Assembly (NCBI RefSeq): GCF_001983935.1
Contig: NZ_CP017641.1
Span: 1,550,001 to 1,614,000, forward strand
From: Fuerstiella marisgermanici
GTDB taxonomy: Bacteria > Planctomycetota > Planctomycetia > Planctomycetales > Planctomycetaceae
DNA: 64,000 nucleotides
Direction of reading: 5' to 3'
Shown: positions 24,763 through 33,031 of the stretch, one piece after another
Layout: every line of letters starts with the position of its first letter
How positions within the stretch are numbered: the first letter of the stretch is position 1
Program-made: the position numbers and the translations under genes
Notes under the pieces: generated by a model
What the model was told of the DNA's origin: nothing
Database searches by the model: none
What the model saw: only the letters and a program-made list of their open reading frames with translations

Positions 24763-27156
24763 CTAGGGTCTGGTTGAATTTGCGAACTCGGGTTCTCCGA
24801 CGATGTTGCCAGCGATAAGGTTCTTGATATCGGATTCCGAATACCCGAGTTCACTTAAAACGTTGGTCGCGTCGGAGCCTACTTGATGAGGCGGATGAGG
24901 CGACAGCAGCGGTTTGCCTTCTTCTGCGGCGAACCAGGTTGCTAAGAACACGTTGGCCGAGTAGCCATCGGTGCCACGACGTTCGACGTGAATCGTTGGC
25001 GTGGGGTTCTTTTCGTGAATCGCCGAGACTTCGTGACACGTCTGCACCGGAACGGCGGGAACGTTTCGTTCGGCAAGCATCGCAAGGGCGGCGTCACGGG
25101 TCAGGGACTGCAAATCGGAACTCAGATCCGAATCGGCTTGAGCAAAAATCCAACCGTCGGAAAGCTGATACACCCGAGCACCCGCTGTCATCCCAGTCGC
25201 TTCGGTGCCTCGGGCGGACGCCGGTTCGTCGGACTGTTGCAGCAAGCATTGCGTCAACGTCGCCGCAACCGCCAAGCTGCTGGCGGCGTGGTCCGATGGC
25301 CGTGGCTTGGATTGCGCGTCGTTGGTTTGCGCGTCGTTGGTCGTAGCACCGTGGAGCGCGGAGCGATCCACGACAGACTGATAGAGCGCGGCCAGGCCTG
25401 CCCAGACACCGAGGTAGCCACACAGGTAATCAACACAGGACGCGACGCCGTGCATCGCCGGGCAACCCTCGCGTCCGAATCGCGTCATCAGGCCGGTGAC
25501 TCCCTGCAAAACCGGATCGTAGCCGGGATAGTTGTGATGCGGTTGGTCCGCACACTCGCCCCAGTGTGCTCCCAAGGCAAGCTGAATGATGCCGGGTTTT
25601 AGCTTATCAAGCGTCTCGCGGCCCAGCCCCATGCGTTCCCATTGAGCCTCCATTTTATTGGCCAGCACGATGTCGCATTGAGCCACGATCTTGTTCATGA
25701 TTTCGCGGCCCTGGTCGGTTTCCATGTCAAGGATCAGCGATTCTTTGCCCGCCGCCGATTCGCCCGGGTACTCCAACATGACCGTCGGGCTGTGCAGCGG
25801 ATTGATCTGGTCGATCTTGTAAACAGTCGCTCCCAACTCGGCCAGCATTCGCCCGTTGTTGGGGCCGGCGATCACGTTGGTGAAGTCGGCCACCTTGACG
25901 CCCTCGAGCGGACGATGGTGCGGTGATTGGTCAGAACTTTGCGCCAAATCGCGACTGGCTGACCCCTCGACTTGTCCGCGCGTCATTGCCTGCAGCGGCG
26001 GATACGGCTGGGCGCTGTCGATCCAGCCAACGCGTCCGATCTGCGGCCGCGAATGCCCTTCGACTTTGGCGAAGATTTTCGCGGCATGAGCCGCCGAACT
26101 TTCTTTCCACTGTTGCCACGAATTGAGTCCACCAAACGCGATCTTCAGTTCGCCCGCCAACCGTTGCTCCCATTGGGCAGCCGTCTTCTGTTTGAATGCC
26201 TCGGCAAGCTCGCCGGCAAGCCACGACGAATTCTCGAACGTCAAACTGACGCCTTCTGCCAAGTTCTTGCCTCGGTGCTTCAGGTTCTCTGCGCGGTACG
26301 GGTTGACGTCCACCATGCCCCGCTCAATCGCCTTGTCGTAGATTCCCAGCTCTTTCAAAAGCCGCTCGCACAAGCGTCGATTGATCGCACCAAGCGGCAT
26401 CACGAGCCGCCCATCGGACGTTTCGTAAGGCGACGCCAGCGGGATCAGTTGTTGTTCAAGCCACAGTTCTTTTTCGGGATCGTTCTTTGCCGACTCGATC
26501 AGTTGCATGAACTCTTCTTTGGTCATCGACGTGGGACTGCCACCGGTCACATCGACCGGCCGCAGGTGCTCCGGAAGTCCCTCGACCTTCATCGCCAGAG
26601 ACCCGATCGCCGAAACGCCGCCCGCCAACCGTGAAGTCCACAAGTCACGGCCCTGTCCCGTCCGCTGGCGGTCGAACAAAGCCGCTGCGACCAAATTGGC
26701 TCCCGTGACCGCCGCATAGATCGAACACAGCGGCAGCGGCGTATAGGTCACCGGTCGGCCCAGCAGTTTCCCGGTGGTCGCCATGTCGGTGAAGAATCCG
26801 ACCAGCGCGTTGAGCAAGTCTTCGCTGCAATCGTCGGGCAGGTGGCCATAAACTTCGTCACCCGGAAGTGCGGCGACCACGTGCAGCACCGTTTGTCCGG
26901 GCAGACGAGGCACCTGGTCGCTGCCATCGACAATGATGACATCCATCGTGTGGGTATCGTCCAGCGAACTTGGTGCAACGGCGATCTTGTTGCGGTCCAG
27001 GTACTCGTCGTGTTCGTCGGCCGAATAGTCATCGGCTCGTTCGACGTAGACGGTCGCACCTTGGTCGGCAAACATTTGGCCAATCAGTCGACCGGTAAGG
27101 AGATTCGAGCGTTCTGCGATGCGAATGCCATCGTAAGGTTGCCGTTGCTGAGACAT
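24763..27156 (-). CDS. Double-domain family III CoA-transferase (CaiB/BaiF)
   Basis: 797 residues, two CoA-transferase family III modules fused. N-module (1-390): YDGIRIAERSNLLTGRLIGQ and WTSRLAGGVSAIGSLAM. C-module (about 400-797): VKVADFTNVIAGPNNGRMLA, then KESLILDMETDQGREIMNKI and ALGAHWGECADQPHHNYPGY. In typical enzymes two identical chains interlock and a catalytic Asp forms a CoA thioester; a fusion could be a single-chain pseudo-dimer. The segment VVDRSALHGATTNDAQTNDA near residue 600 is translated from a palindromic repeat and is probably a tolerated insertion. Upstream genes suggest CoA-dependent catabolism, possibly carnitine-like. Confidence 0.88.
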   Translation of the reverse strand: MSQQRQPYDGIRIAERSNLLTGRLIGQMFADQGATVYVERADDYSADEHDEYLDRNKIAVAPSSLDDTHTMDVIIVDGSDQVPRLPGQTVLHVVAALPGDEVYGHLPDDCSEDLLNALVGFFTDMATTGKLLGRPVTYTPLPLCSIYAAVTGANLVAAALFDRQRTGQGRDLWTSRLAGGVSAIGSLAMKVEGLPEHLRPVDVTGGSPTSMTKEEFMQLIESAKNDPEKELWLEQQLIPLASPYETSDGRLVMPLGAINRRLCERLLKELGIYDKAIERGMVDVNPYRAENLKHRGKNLAEGVSLTFENSSWLAGELAEAFKQKTAAQWEQRLAGELKIAFGGLNSWQQWKESSAAHAAKIFAKVEGHSRPQIGRVGWIDSAQPYPPLQAMTRGQVEGSASRDLAQSSDQSPHHRPLEGVKVADFTNVIAGPNNGRMLAELGATVYKIDQINPLHSPTVMLEYPGESAAGKESLILDMETDQGREIMNKIVAQCDIVLANKMEAQWERMGLGRETLDKLKPGIIQLALGAHWGECADQPHHNYPGYDPVLQGVTGLMTRFGREGCPAMHGVASCVDYLCGYLGVWAGLAALYQSVVDRSALHGATTNDAQTNDAQSKPRPSDHAASSLAVAATLTQCLLQQSDEPASARGTEATGMTAGARVYQLSDGWIFAQADSDLSSDLQSLTRDAALAMLAERNVPAVPVQTCHEVSAIHEKNPTPTIHVERRGTDGYSANVFLATWFAAEEGKPLLSPHPPHQVGSDATNVLSELGYSESDIKNLIAGNIVGEPEFANSTRP
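25346..25376. repeat. Palindromic repeat copy inside the CoA-transferase coding region
   Basis: ACCGTGGAGCGCGGAGCGAT followed by CCACGACAG contains arms GTGGA and TCCAC around GCGGAG and matches the GTCGTGGATC..GATCCACGAC family at 14308 and 21773. Next to it, TTGGTTTGCGCGTCG is duplicated (25321-25342), giving the peptide repeat TNDAQTNDAQ. The frame stays open. Confidence 0.8.
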
Positions 27157-27222
27157 TGATCTCTCCCGAGTAATATCGTCGTTGTTAACAGAAAATTTGT
27201 GTCTAAGAATGCCGTGGGTCGC

Positions 27223-28119
27223 TCAGCCGACCGCCAGGCCGGTCAGCATTGTGAACTTGCCAATCTGTTCTGGCTTGCCTCCTTCGATTTTGGCTTTGTA
27301 CAGTTCGCCGGTGAGCGAAGTAATGAACATTTCGCCCGCGTCGTGATCGAACGCGACGCCGATCGTTTCGCCCGTGCCTTCGACGATAACGTCGTGGTCA
27401 CGAGACATGCTGCCATCGGCACTGACTTTGGCGCGACAAACCGAATTCCCACCCGGCAAATTGCCTCGGTCCGTCCAGTAAAAGTAGCCGTTCTTCATGT
27501 CCAGCTCCAAGTCGATCGGTTCGGGAAGATGGTCGAACAGAATTTCGACATCGCTGCGACTGGCGGCATCTTCGCCCGCAGACATGTCGATCTTCGCTCG
27601 ACAGATCACGCCCGTGCCGCCATCATCGTCACCTTTCTGGGACCAATAGAAACAGCCGTTTTCTGCATCGACCGCGACGCCAACGCACCATCGTTTTTGA
27701 TCGCTCTGGTCGTCGGGCAGGTTGCCGGTTTTGACGACAGCTTCCAACTCGCTGCCATCGGTGTTGCAGCGCATGACACGCAAGCCTTCGCGGTCGCCCC
27801 AGTAGAGTTTGCCGTTCTTTTTATCGAGCGTAATCTGCTTCGGTGTTCGCGTGCCGCCATCGCCGACCAACTTCGTCAGCCCCGATCCATCCATGCTGAC
27901 TTTCCAGATCGTGCCGTCGTCGCCGTAAGCCGTCTGCTCTTCCATGTTGGGAACACCCATCTGTGTGAAGTAGGCAACGCCCGCTTCTTTGTCGATGACA
28001 ATGCCATCGGGGATCAGCTTCAAGTCGCCGACGAATGTTTCTGCATTCTGGCCATCCTCATCGCACATCACGATGCGTGCCTGGCCAGGTTCTAATACGT
28101 ACAGCTTTCGATCACTCAT
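27223..28119 (-). CDS. YWTD-type (LDL-receptor class B) beta-propeller protein
   Basis: 298 residues without a signal peptide. Five to six repeats of the YWTD class: KNGKLYWGDREGLRVMRCNT, ENGCFYWSQKGDDDGGTGVI, KNGYFYWTDRGNLPGGNSVC and the weaker VAYFTQMG and GEMFITSLTG. Such propellers bind ligands or act as lactonase-like enzymes. It lies 21 bases from the dehydrogenase gene upstream and 66 bases from the CoA-transferase downstream, so it likely works in that pathway. Role unknown; the order suggests a hydrolase or binding partner. Confidence 0.8.
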   Translation of the reverse strand: MSDRKLYVLEPGQARIVMCDEDGQNAETFVGDLKLIPDGIVIDKEAGVAYFTQMGVPNMEEQTAYGDDGTIWKVSMDGSGLTKLVGDGGTRTPKQITLDKKNGKLYWGDREGLRVMRCNTDGSELEAVVKTGNLPDDQSDQKRWCVGVAVDAENGCFYWSQKGDDDGGTGVICRAKIDMSAGEDAASRSDVEILFDHLPEPIDLELDMKNGYFYWTDRGNLPGGNSVCRAKVSADGSMSRDHDVIVEGTGETIGVAFDHDAGEMFITSLTGELYKAKIEGGKPEQIGKFTMLTGLAVG

Positions 28120-28140
28120 GGCATTTTCTCGTCTTGAAGA

Positions 28141-29067
28141 CTACGTGTTCAGCGGGTGTTTCTGGTGGTCGGCAATGATGGCGCTTTGCCGAGCGTCGCG
28201 AACGGCGGCCAACTGTCCCAGCTTGTCTTGGGGATAAGCTTCATCGCACTGCTGGCCCAGTTTCTCGACCAGTTCGCTGCTGTAGACTTCCCGTCCCATT
28301 CCCTTGGCCAACGCCGAGAAGACATGCTCCAGGATGTGTCGCAAACCGCCGGGGCCACCGCCGAAGTTGCCTGCCAATAACGGACCAATGGACGCCCAGC
28401 GGATGCCAAGTGATGCTTCCACGATTTCGTCCAATTCCTTCACGCTGACGACACCCTGTTCGACCAGTCGCACGGCTTCGTCAACTAAAACAAACTGCAA
28501 CCGATTAGCGACGAAGCCAGGCACTGCCTTGTGAAGTCGCACGGCCTTCTTGCCCAAGTCGTTGTAAAAACCGAGTGTGCGATTGACCAGGTCCTCCGGC
28601 GTGTTTTCGCTCCCGACGACTTCGACCAGCGGCAAAATGTGGGGAGGGTTAAACGGGTGACCAATCACAATGCGATTGGGGTCTTTTAGCTTTTCACCTT
28701 GTACAGCTGGCGGAATTCCAGAACTGGACGAAAGGAACAGGCAATCGGTCGGCGCGACTTCTTCCAATTGAGCGAAAATGGTTTGCTTGAAGTCCGGCGT
28801 TTCAGGACCATTTTCCTGAACCGCCACAGCACCTTCGACCGCATTGGCCAACGAGCTGGCCGGTTTCACACGAGCAACCGCTTCGGCCACATCACCATCA
28901 AACCCTGGCACTTGCGGGACAAACATTGGGATGAACTTGTCCAACGCGTCCTGCAAATCGTCACGCGGATCCGACACTACGACGTTGTAGCCACTGGCTG
29001 CAAAAGCCGCCGACCATGAAAGCCCGATCACACCCGCTCCAATAACACCGACTTTTCCTTTACTCAT
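28141..29067 (-). CDS. 3-hydroxyacyl-CoA dehydrogenase family (carnitine dehydrogenase-like)
   Basis: 308 residues. Rossmann motif VGVIGAGVIGLSWSAAFAAS (GxGxxG), acidic residue in VVVSDPRDDL for NAD preference, then FLSSSSGIPPA and the catalytic His region IVIGHPFNPPHILPLVEVVG, and FVANRLQFVLVDEAVRLVEQ, as in HADH, lambda-crystallin and L-carnitine dehydrogenase. GWHPFNPP-type motifs mark this group. MSKGKVG at 29065-29067 fits the family start; MET at 29082 is possible. First gene of an operon with the propeller and CoA-transferase. Confidence 0.9.
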   Translation of the reverse strand: MSKGKVGVIGAGVIGLSWSAAFAASGYNVVVSDPRDDLQDALDKFIPMFVPQVPGFDGDVAEAVARVKPASSLANAVEGAVAVQENGPETPDFKQTIFAQLEEVAPTDCLFLSSSSGIPPAVQGEKLKDPNRIVIGHPFNPPHILPLVEVVGSENTPEDLVNRTLGFYNDLGKKAVRLHKAVPGFVANRLQFVLVDEAVRLVEQGVVSVKELDEIVEASLGIRWASIGPLLAGNFGGGPGGLRHILEHVFSALAKGMGREVYSSELVEKLGQQCDEAYPQDKLGQLAAVRDARQSAIIADHQKHPLNT

Positions 29068-29327
29068 TTCACTTGTCTCCAATCGCGTGAGGGACCTACC
29101 AGTTGGGCAGGCGGAAGCACCGAACTACGTGTGCCATTGTACCGCTATGAAATGTTGGCTTCAATCCGTCCCCTTGCTCCGGATTCTGCAAGAGGACGAA
29201 TTGCTCAAGACTTCCAAGGCCCTATGTTGCGATTAAAGACATTCTTGTTTAGCGACAATTAGTTTTCCCGATCTCGTTGCCTCAACACAAAATGTTACCG
29301 AAATCATGAGATTGATTTGATGGTAAT

Positions 29328-29358
29328 GGAGGCTCCTGAGACGTGCCCAGGAGCCTCC
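29328..29358. terminator. Perfect 11-bp hairpin downstream of the rve-type transposase
   Basis: GGAGGCTCCTG (29328-29338), 9-base loop, CAGGAGCCTCC (29348-29358). It lies inside the element about 100 bases after the transposase stop. No T-run follows, so factor-dependent termination or insulation from outside transcription are both possible. Confidence 0.55.
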
Positions 29359-29460
29359 GGCGCTTTGACGCACCGTCGAGTCAGCTATCCCTGGTGAGTT
29401 GCGTCTCCGCAGCGCTCACTTCTGTTTCACTGACTGACGGAATCGTAACACATCGATTCG

Positions 29461-31053
29461 TCATCTTTGAACACCCGAGCTGATGCCTCGAAAATCTCGG
29501 GGGTTTGGGGGCTGGCCCCCGGCTCCGTTTTCCGGCTCCGTTTTCGGTATCGACATCGATGGAATGTCGGCGTCTTCCAGGCAGGCGTAAACCATTTTCT
29601 TCGCCATAACCTGTCGCCATTGTTTCACGCGACGCTGAAGTGTCCGCAACAATCCGTCCGAATACTCATCCGGATACTCGTTCTGTAGACGTTCCAGCAG
29701 TGCCTTTGCCGTGACGTCGGGCTGCTGTTCAAGCCACTCCAGAATCTGAGGCCATACGTTCACGAACGGGTCCACTCGTGTCCGATAGTCTCGTGGCTTC
29801 GTCGCTTGTTGCCGGTGAGTCGGCCGCGCATCACCGGTCATCCACAGAGTCGGGAGCTCAGAAAGAAACTCGGCCAGTGACTTTGTGTCGGGATGATCGA
29901 TTGTTGTGCCAGACAGACTCGCCAATGCCGCCTGGCATTCTCGAATACGATGTAACAGTTCAACCGGATCGAGCGCGTCTCGTGTCGCACGGAGAATTTC
30001 TTTCTGCTCCCGAGAAATCTTTGAATGATCAAGCAATCGATCGCATGGAGTTTTCGGACTTTGAAATTTCCGTTTCAACTTCGAGCCATCGCGGTGCTTT
30101 GACAGCAGTTTGAACGATGGCTGAAAGTAGTTCACGTATAGTCGCACAGATTGGTAAAGAGCCCCCAGAGTCTGACCGGCGACGATGCCGGAAAACCGCT
30201 CTGACCCAACAAATTTGCGAATGATCGCGCCGTTCTTCTGCTCGATCCACGCCTGATCGTTGCTCTTGTATGGTCGTGAACGAGTGAATTCGATTTCCTG
30301 CTGCTCGCAGTATGAAATTAACGTCTCGTTGATGAACGCACTGTCATTGTCGGAGTTAATTCCTCGAATCGCCATCGGAATCTGCCGAGCGAGCACAGTC
30401 AGTCCTTCGACAACAAGAGACTGTTCTCGCGCCAGCAATGGCACAGCTTCCGTCCAGCCGGAACAGACATCAGTGATCACCAGGCTATGGATCTTCTCGC
30501 CAGCCGGTTGCCCACCGCAATGGACCACAAAGTCAATTTCGGTATACCCCGGATCGGGCTCATTCCAGTCCGCAAACGTCTTAACCTTGACTGCCTGTGC
30601 AGACTTCGTCCGCGTACGTTTCTTCTTTCGTTTTCTGGCGACGTCACGATTGGGCTTCAGCAGTCGATCCAGAGTTGAAGCGCTTGCGGCCAGCAGTTTC
30701 CGTCGAACCTCAGAAGCAAGCGTCACGTGACCATGCCTCTCCATCGATTCCACGTACTGCGGCATAACGGACTTCAGGCGCTTGCCGCAGATCCGATCGG
30801 CAGCCTCCCAAACGACAACCAATGCCTCATGAACTGCCAGGTCGTAGACCTTCCGGCCCTGCTTTGTATTTGGGCTCACGTGCAACTCGGGATCTCGATT
30901 CAAAAGTCGAATTGCATGCTTCCGATGGACGCCGGTCAAGGCGACAAACTCATCAAGAATCTTTGACTTGTCCAACTTACGTGCAACCTGATAACGCAAA
31001 CGCAATGCCGCGACCACTTCGTGCCGCGATGAAATACTGACGACGTCGTTCAT
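29461..31053 (-). CDS. Transposase with integrase (rve) core, family not assigned
   Basis: 530 residues. N-terminal helix-turn-helix (KSKILDEFVALTGVHRKHAI, RLLNRD), a basic linker KRKKKRTRTKS, then the DDE core: GYTEIDFVVHCGG (Asp), RGINSDNDSAFIN (Asp) and KSNDQAWIEQKNGAIIRKFV (Glu). The C-terminal part carries LRTLQRRVKQWRQVMAKKMV, a second DNA-binding-like helix pair. It resembles large rve transposases filed under ISNCY/IS481-like groups. The catalytic triad and length look intact. Confidence 0.88.
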   Translation of the reverse strand: MNDVVSISSRHEVVAALRLRYQVARKLDKSKILDEFVALTGVHRKHAIRLLNRDPELHVSPNTKQGRKVYDLAVHEALVVVWEAADRICGKRLKSVMPQYVESMERHGHVTLASEVRRKLLAASASTLDRLLKPNRDVARKRKKKRTRTKSAQAVKVKTFADWNEPDPGYTEIDFVVHCGGQPAGEKIHSLVITDVCSGWTEAVPLLAREQSLVVEGLTVLARQIPMAIRGINSDNDSAFINETLISYCEQQEIEFTRSRPYKSNDQAWIEQKNGAIIRKFVGSERFSGIVAGQTLGALYQSVRLYVNYFQPSFKLLSKHRDGSKLKRKFQSPKTPCDRLLDHSKISREQKEILRATRDALDPVELLHRIRECQAALASLSGTTIDHPDTKSLAEFLSELPTLWMTGDARPTHRQQATKPRDYRTRVDPFVNVWPQILEWLEQQPDVTAKALLERLQNEYPDEYSDGLLRTLQRRVKQWRQVMAKKMVYACLEDADIPSMSIPKTEPENGAGGQPPNPRDFRGISSGVQR

Positions 31054-31195
31054 GGAAGGCCTCCCCGATACCGATTTCGGTAACTCTTGGTTGAGGCAAC
31101 CACTCTACGAAAGTAGCGCTTTCAGTGACGCAGCGCGAACCGAACGACTAATTGTCGCCGAACACCGTTGATTCCACGCCTAATAGCGTAGAAAA

Positions 31196-32281
31196 TTGTG
31201 GATCAATGAATCATGTAGCGGGGCAGAACTGAGACAACTGCTCACGGAAGATCACCGATTCATCTTCACGCTGATTAAGAAGTTCGGTCATGAACGACCG
31301 AAGGGTGCTCGAAAGGGATGGAAGCCGACGGGACCATTCCCACTGTTGTCCGATCGCAGTGACATCATCGTGATGACCGATGAAGCTCACCGAAGCCAGT
31401 ACGACACGTTTGCTCTCTATATGCGGAACGCTCTGCCAAATGCCGCATTCATCGGCTTTACGGGCACACCGTTGATGGCAGGCGAAGAAAAGACCAAAGA
31501 CGTCTTCGGCGATTACGTCAGCATCTACAATTTTCAGCAATCAATCGAAGACGGGGCGACCGTCTCGCTGTTCTACGAGAACCGCATTTCGGAACTTCAA
31601 CTTGAGAAGGACAACTTCAACGTAGAACTGGAGGCCTTGATCGAAGCAGCGGAACTCGATGCAGAGCAGGAACAGAAGTTGGAGCGAGAGTTTGCTCGAG
31701 AGTACCATCTAATCACCCGCGACGACCGCCTGGAGAAAGTCGCCGAAGATGTTGTGGCTCACTTCATGGGCCGCAAACAAAGCGGCAAGGGCATGGTCAT
31801 CTGCATCGACAAGGTGACGGCAGTCAAGTTGCACGACAAGGTTCGCAAGTATTGGAAGGCGTACCTTGGCGGGTTGCAGGCTGAATTAGCTATGGCCGAT
31901 GAACTGGTCCGCCCGGAACTGCAACGGCAGATCGACTTGATGAATCAGACCGACATGGCGGTGATCGTGTCGCAACAGCAGAACGAAGTGGAAGACTTCA
32001 TACTTACCAAACCTGAGTTTGACATAACGGACGCGGAGAAAGCGGAAGTCAAAAAGGTCGCTCGGACGCTGCTACAGACGCTCAAGGAAGCGATGCTGGT
32101 CCTGGACTGGCGAAAGAAGCAACGCACTCGAGCCGACGTTTACACCACGGTGAAGACGGTCCTCGACGAACTCCCCCGAGCGTATACGCCGGAACTGTAC
32201 GAACAGAAGTGCGACACCGTTTATCAGCACGTTTACGGCAGCTATCAAGGTGAGGGGCAAAGCATTTATGCTGTGGGGTGA
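31196..32281 (+). pseudogene. Type I restriction enzyme HsdR, internal remnant lacking nuclease and helicase motifs
   Basis: 361 codons of the HsdR motor: helicase motif II in VMTDEAHRSQYDTFALYMRN, motif III in AAFIGFTGTPLMAGEEKTKD, then ENRISELQLEKDNFNVELEA and GKGMVICIDKVTAVKLHDKV. The N-terminal nuclease and Walker A are missing, cut near the rve element. After MAVIVSQQQNEVEDF the sequence jumps to the C-terminal TLLQTLKEAMLVLDWRKKQR, so the motif V-VI region (with the usual ARANRV) is deleted. Full HsdR is about 1000 residues. It cannot restrict DNA. No hsdM or hsdS is present. Confidence 0.85.
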
Positions 32282-32732
32282 AATGCGTGTGGCCGCACGT
32301 CAGTCCAGATTCCCGCCGAGGCTGCTGAGTATGCCGCTCTTTCCACAAGAGAAGCCAAACGCCACTTTTCGCGAGACGGCTCAAGACGAGCGTGACGAAA
32401 AGTCTGCAGCCAATTCCGTCTGACGTCAAACAGGCTACTCTCAGAGAAATTGCAGGCGAGCTGACCGAGAGACTACGGGCCAGCACGGGAGTAGGCTGGC
32501 ACGGACGTGGAATTCGAAGAAGTCGGCACCAATCTGGACAAGCTGGCCTGCTACGAGGCCCTAGCCCACAACGCGAGGTCCTCCGACATTGGGGATGGCG
32601 TCTTCCTCAGGAAGCTGGCCGACTGGCTAGCGGAGTGACTACGGGCCAGCCTCGTGTGTCGATCGCTCACCCGTTACAAGCATCCGAACAACAACCAAGC
32701 TGCCGCTGTCGAGTTTCGGCTTGGGCTTGGCA
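32282..32732. other. Probable HsdR C-terminal debris with a 14-bp direct repeat
   Basis: A short frame on the + strand (about 32506-32638) reads EFEEVGTNLDKLACYEALAH and ends KLADWLAE before a stop; this is like HsdR tails but too short to be sure. GACTACGGGCCAGC occurs twice, at 32471-32484 and 32637-32650, bracketing that frame. No complete gene is seen. Confidence 0.45.
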
Positions 32733-33026
32733 TCATCTGAGCCAGTAGCCAACAACAACTCCTATCACACCGAATGCCGGCTTACGGAGCGTGTCATCAG
32801 AAGAAAAGCATAACAGAATAAATCCGCCGAACAGGATGAGCAGCGACACGATGATTTGCATGACCACGCGGGAATATTCTTGAGCTAATCTAAGCTTCTT
32901 GTCAGTCTCGTCCTCGTCGCCACCAGCATCTAGCGGCTGTCTGTGGGCGTGAAAGACGTCCGCAACGTGCTGCAGCTGAGTACCAACAACAGGCATTTTG
33001 TCACTCTTAGCAGATCGGTCAGTCAT
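32733..33026 (-). CDS. Small protein with two C-terminal membrane helices
   Basis: 97 residues: a polar, charged cytosolic-looking part (1-52, with DAGGDEDETDKKLRLAQEYS), helix 1 VVMQIIVSLLILFGGFILLC, a short loop FSSDDTLRKP and helix 2 AFGVIGVVVGYWLR at the very end. The family is unknown to me; tails ending in VVGYWL are seen in small planctomycete and cyanobacterial membrane proteins. It starts 5 bases after the CHAT-like gene stop, so the two are almost certainly cotranscribed. Confidence 0.75.
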   Translation of the reverse strand: MTDRSAKSDKMPVVGTQLQHVADVFHAHRQPLDAGGDEDETDKKLRLAQEYSRVVMQIIVSLLILFGGFILLCFSSDDTLRKPAFGVIGVVVGYWLR

Positions 33027-33031
33027 CCGCG

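Larger units (their letters stand above)
29246..31164 (-). mobile_element. rve-type insertion element with two-block terminal inverted repeats
   Basis: Outer repeats: left TGTTTAGCGACAATTAGT (29246-29263) and right (complement) TGTTCGGCGACAATTAGT (31147-31164). Inner repeats: left GTTGCCTCAAC (from 29276) with GTTACCGAAATC, and right complement GTTGCCTCAAC with GTTACCGAAATC (31070-31110). The blocks are 12 bases apart on the left but about 46 on the right. No flanking target duplication is visible. One intact transposase gene inside. Confidence 0.75.
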
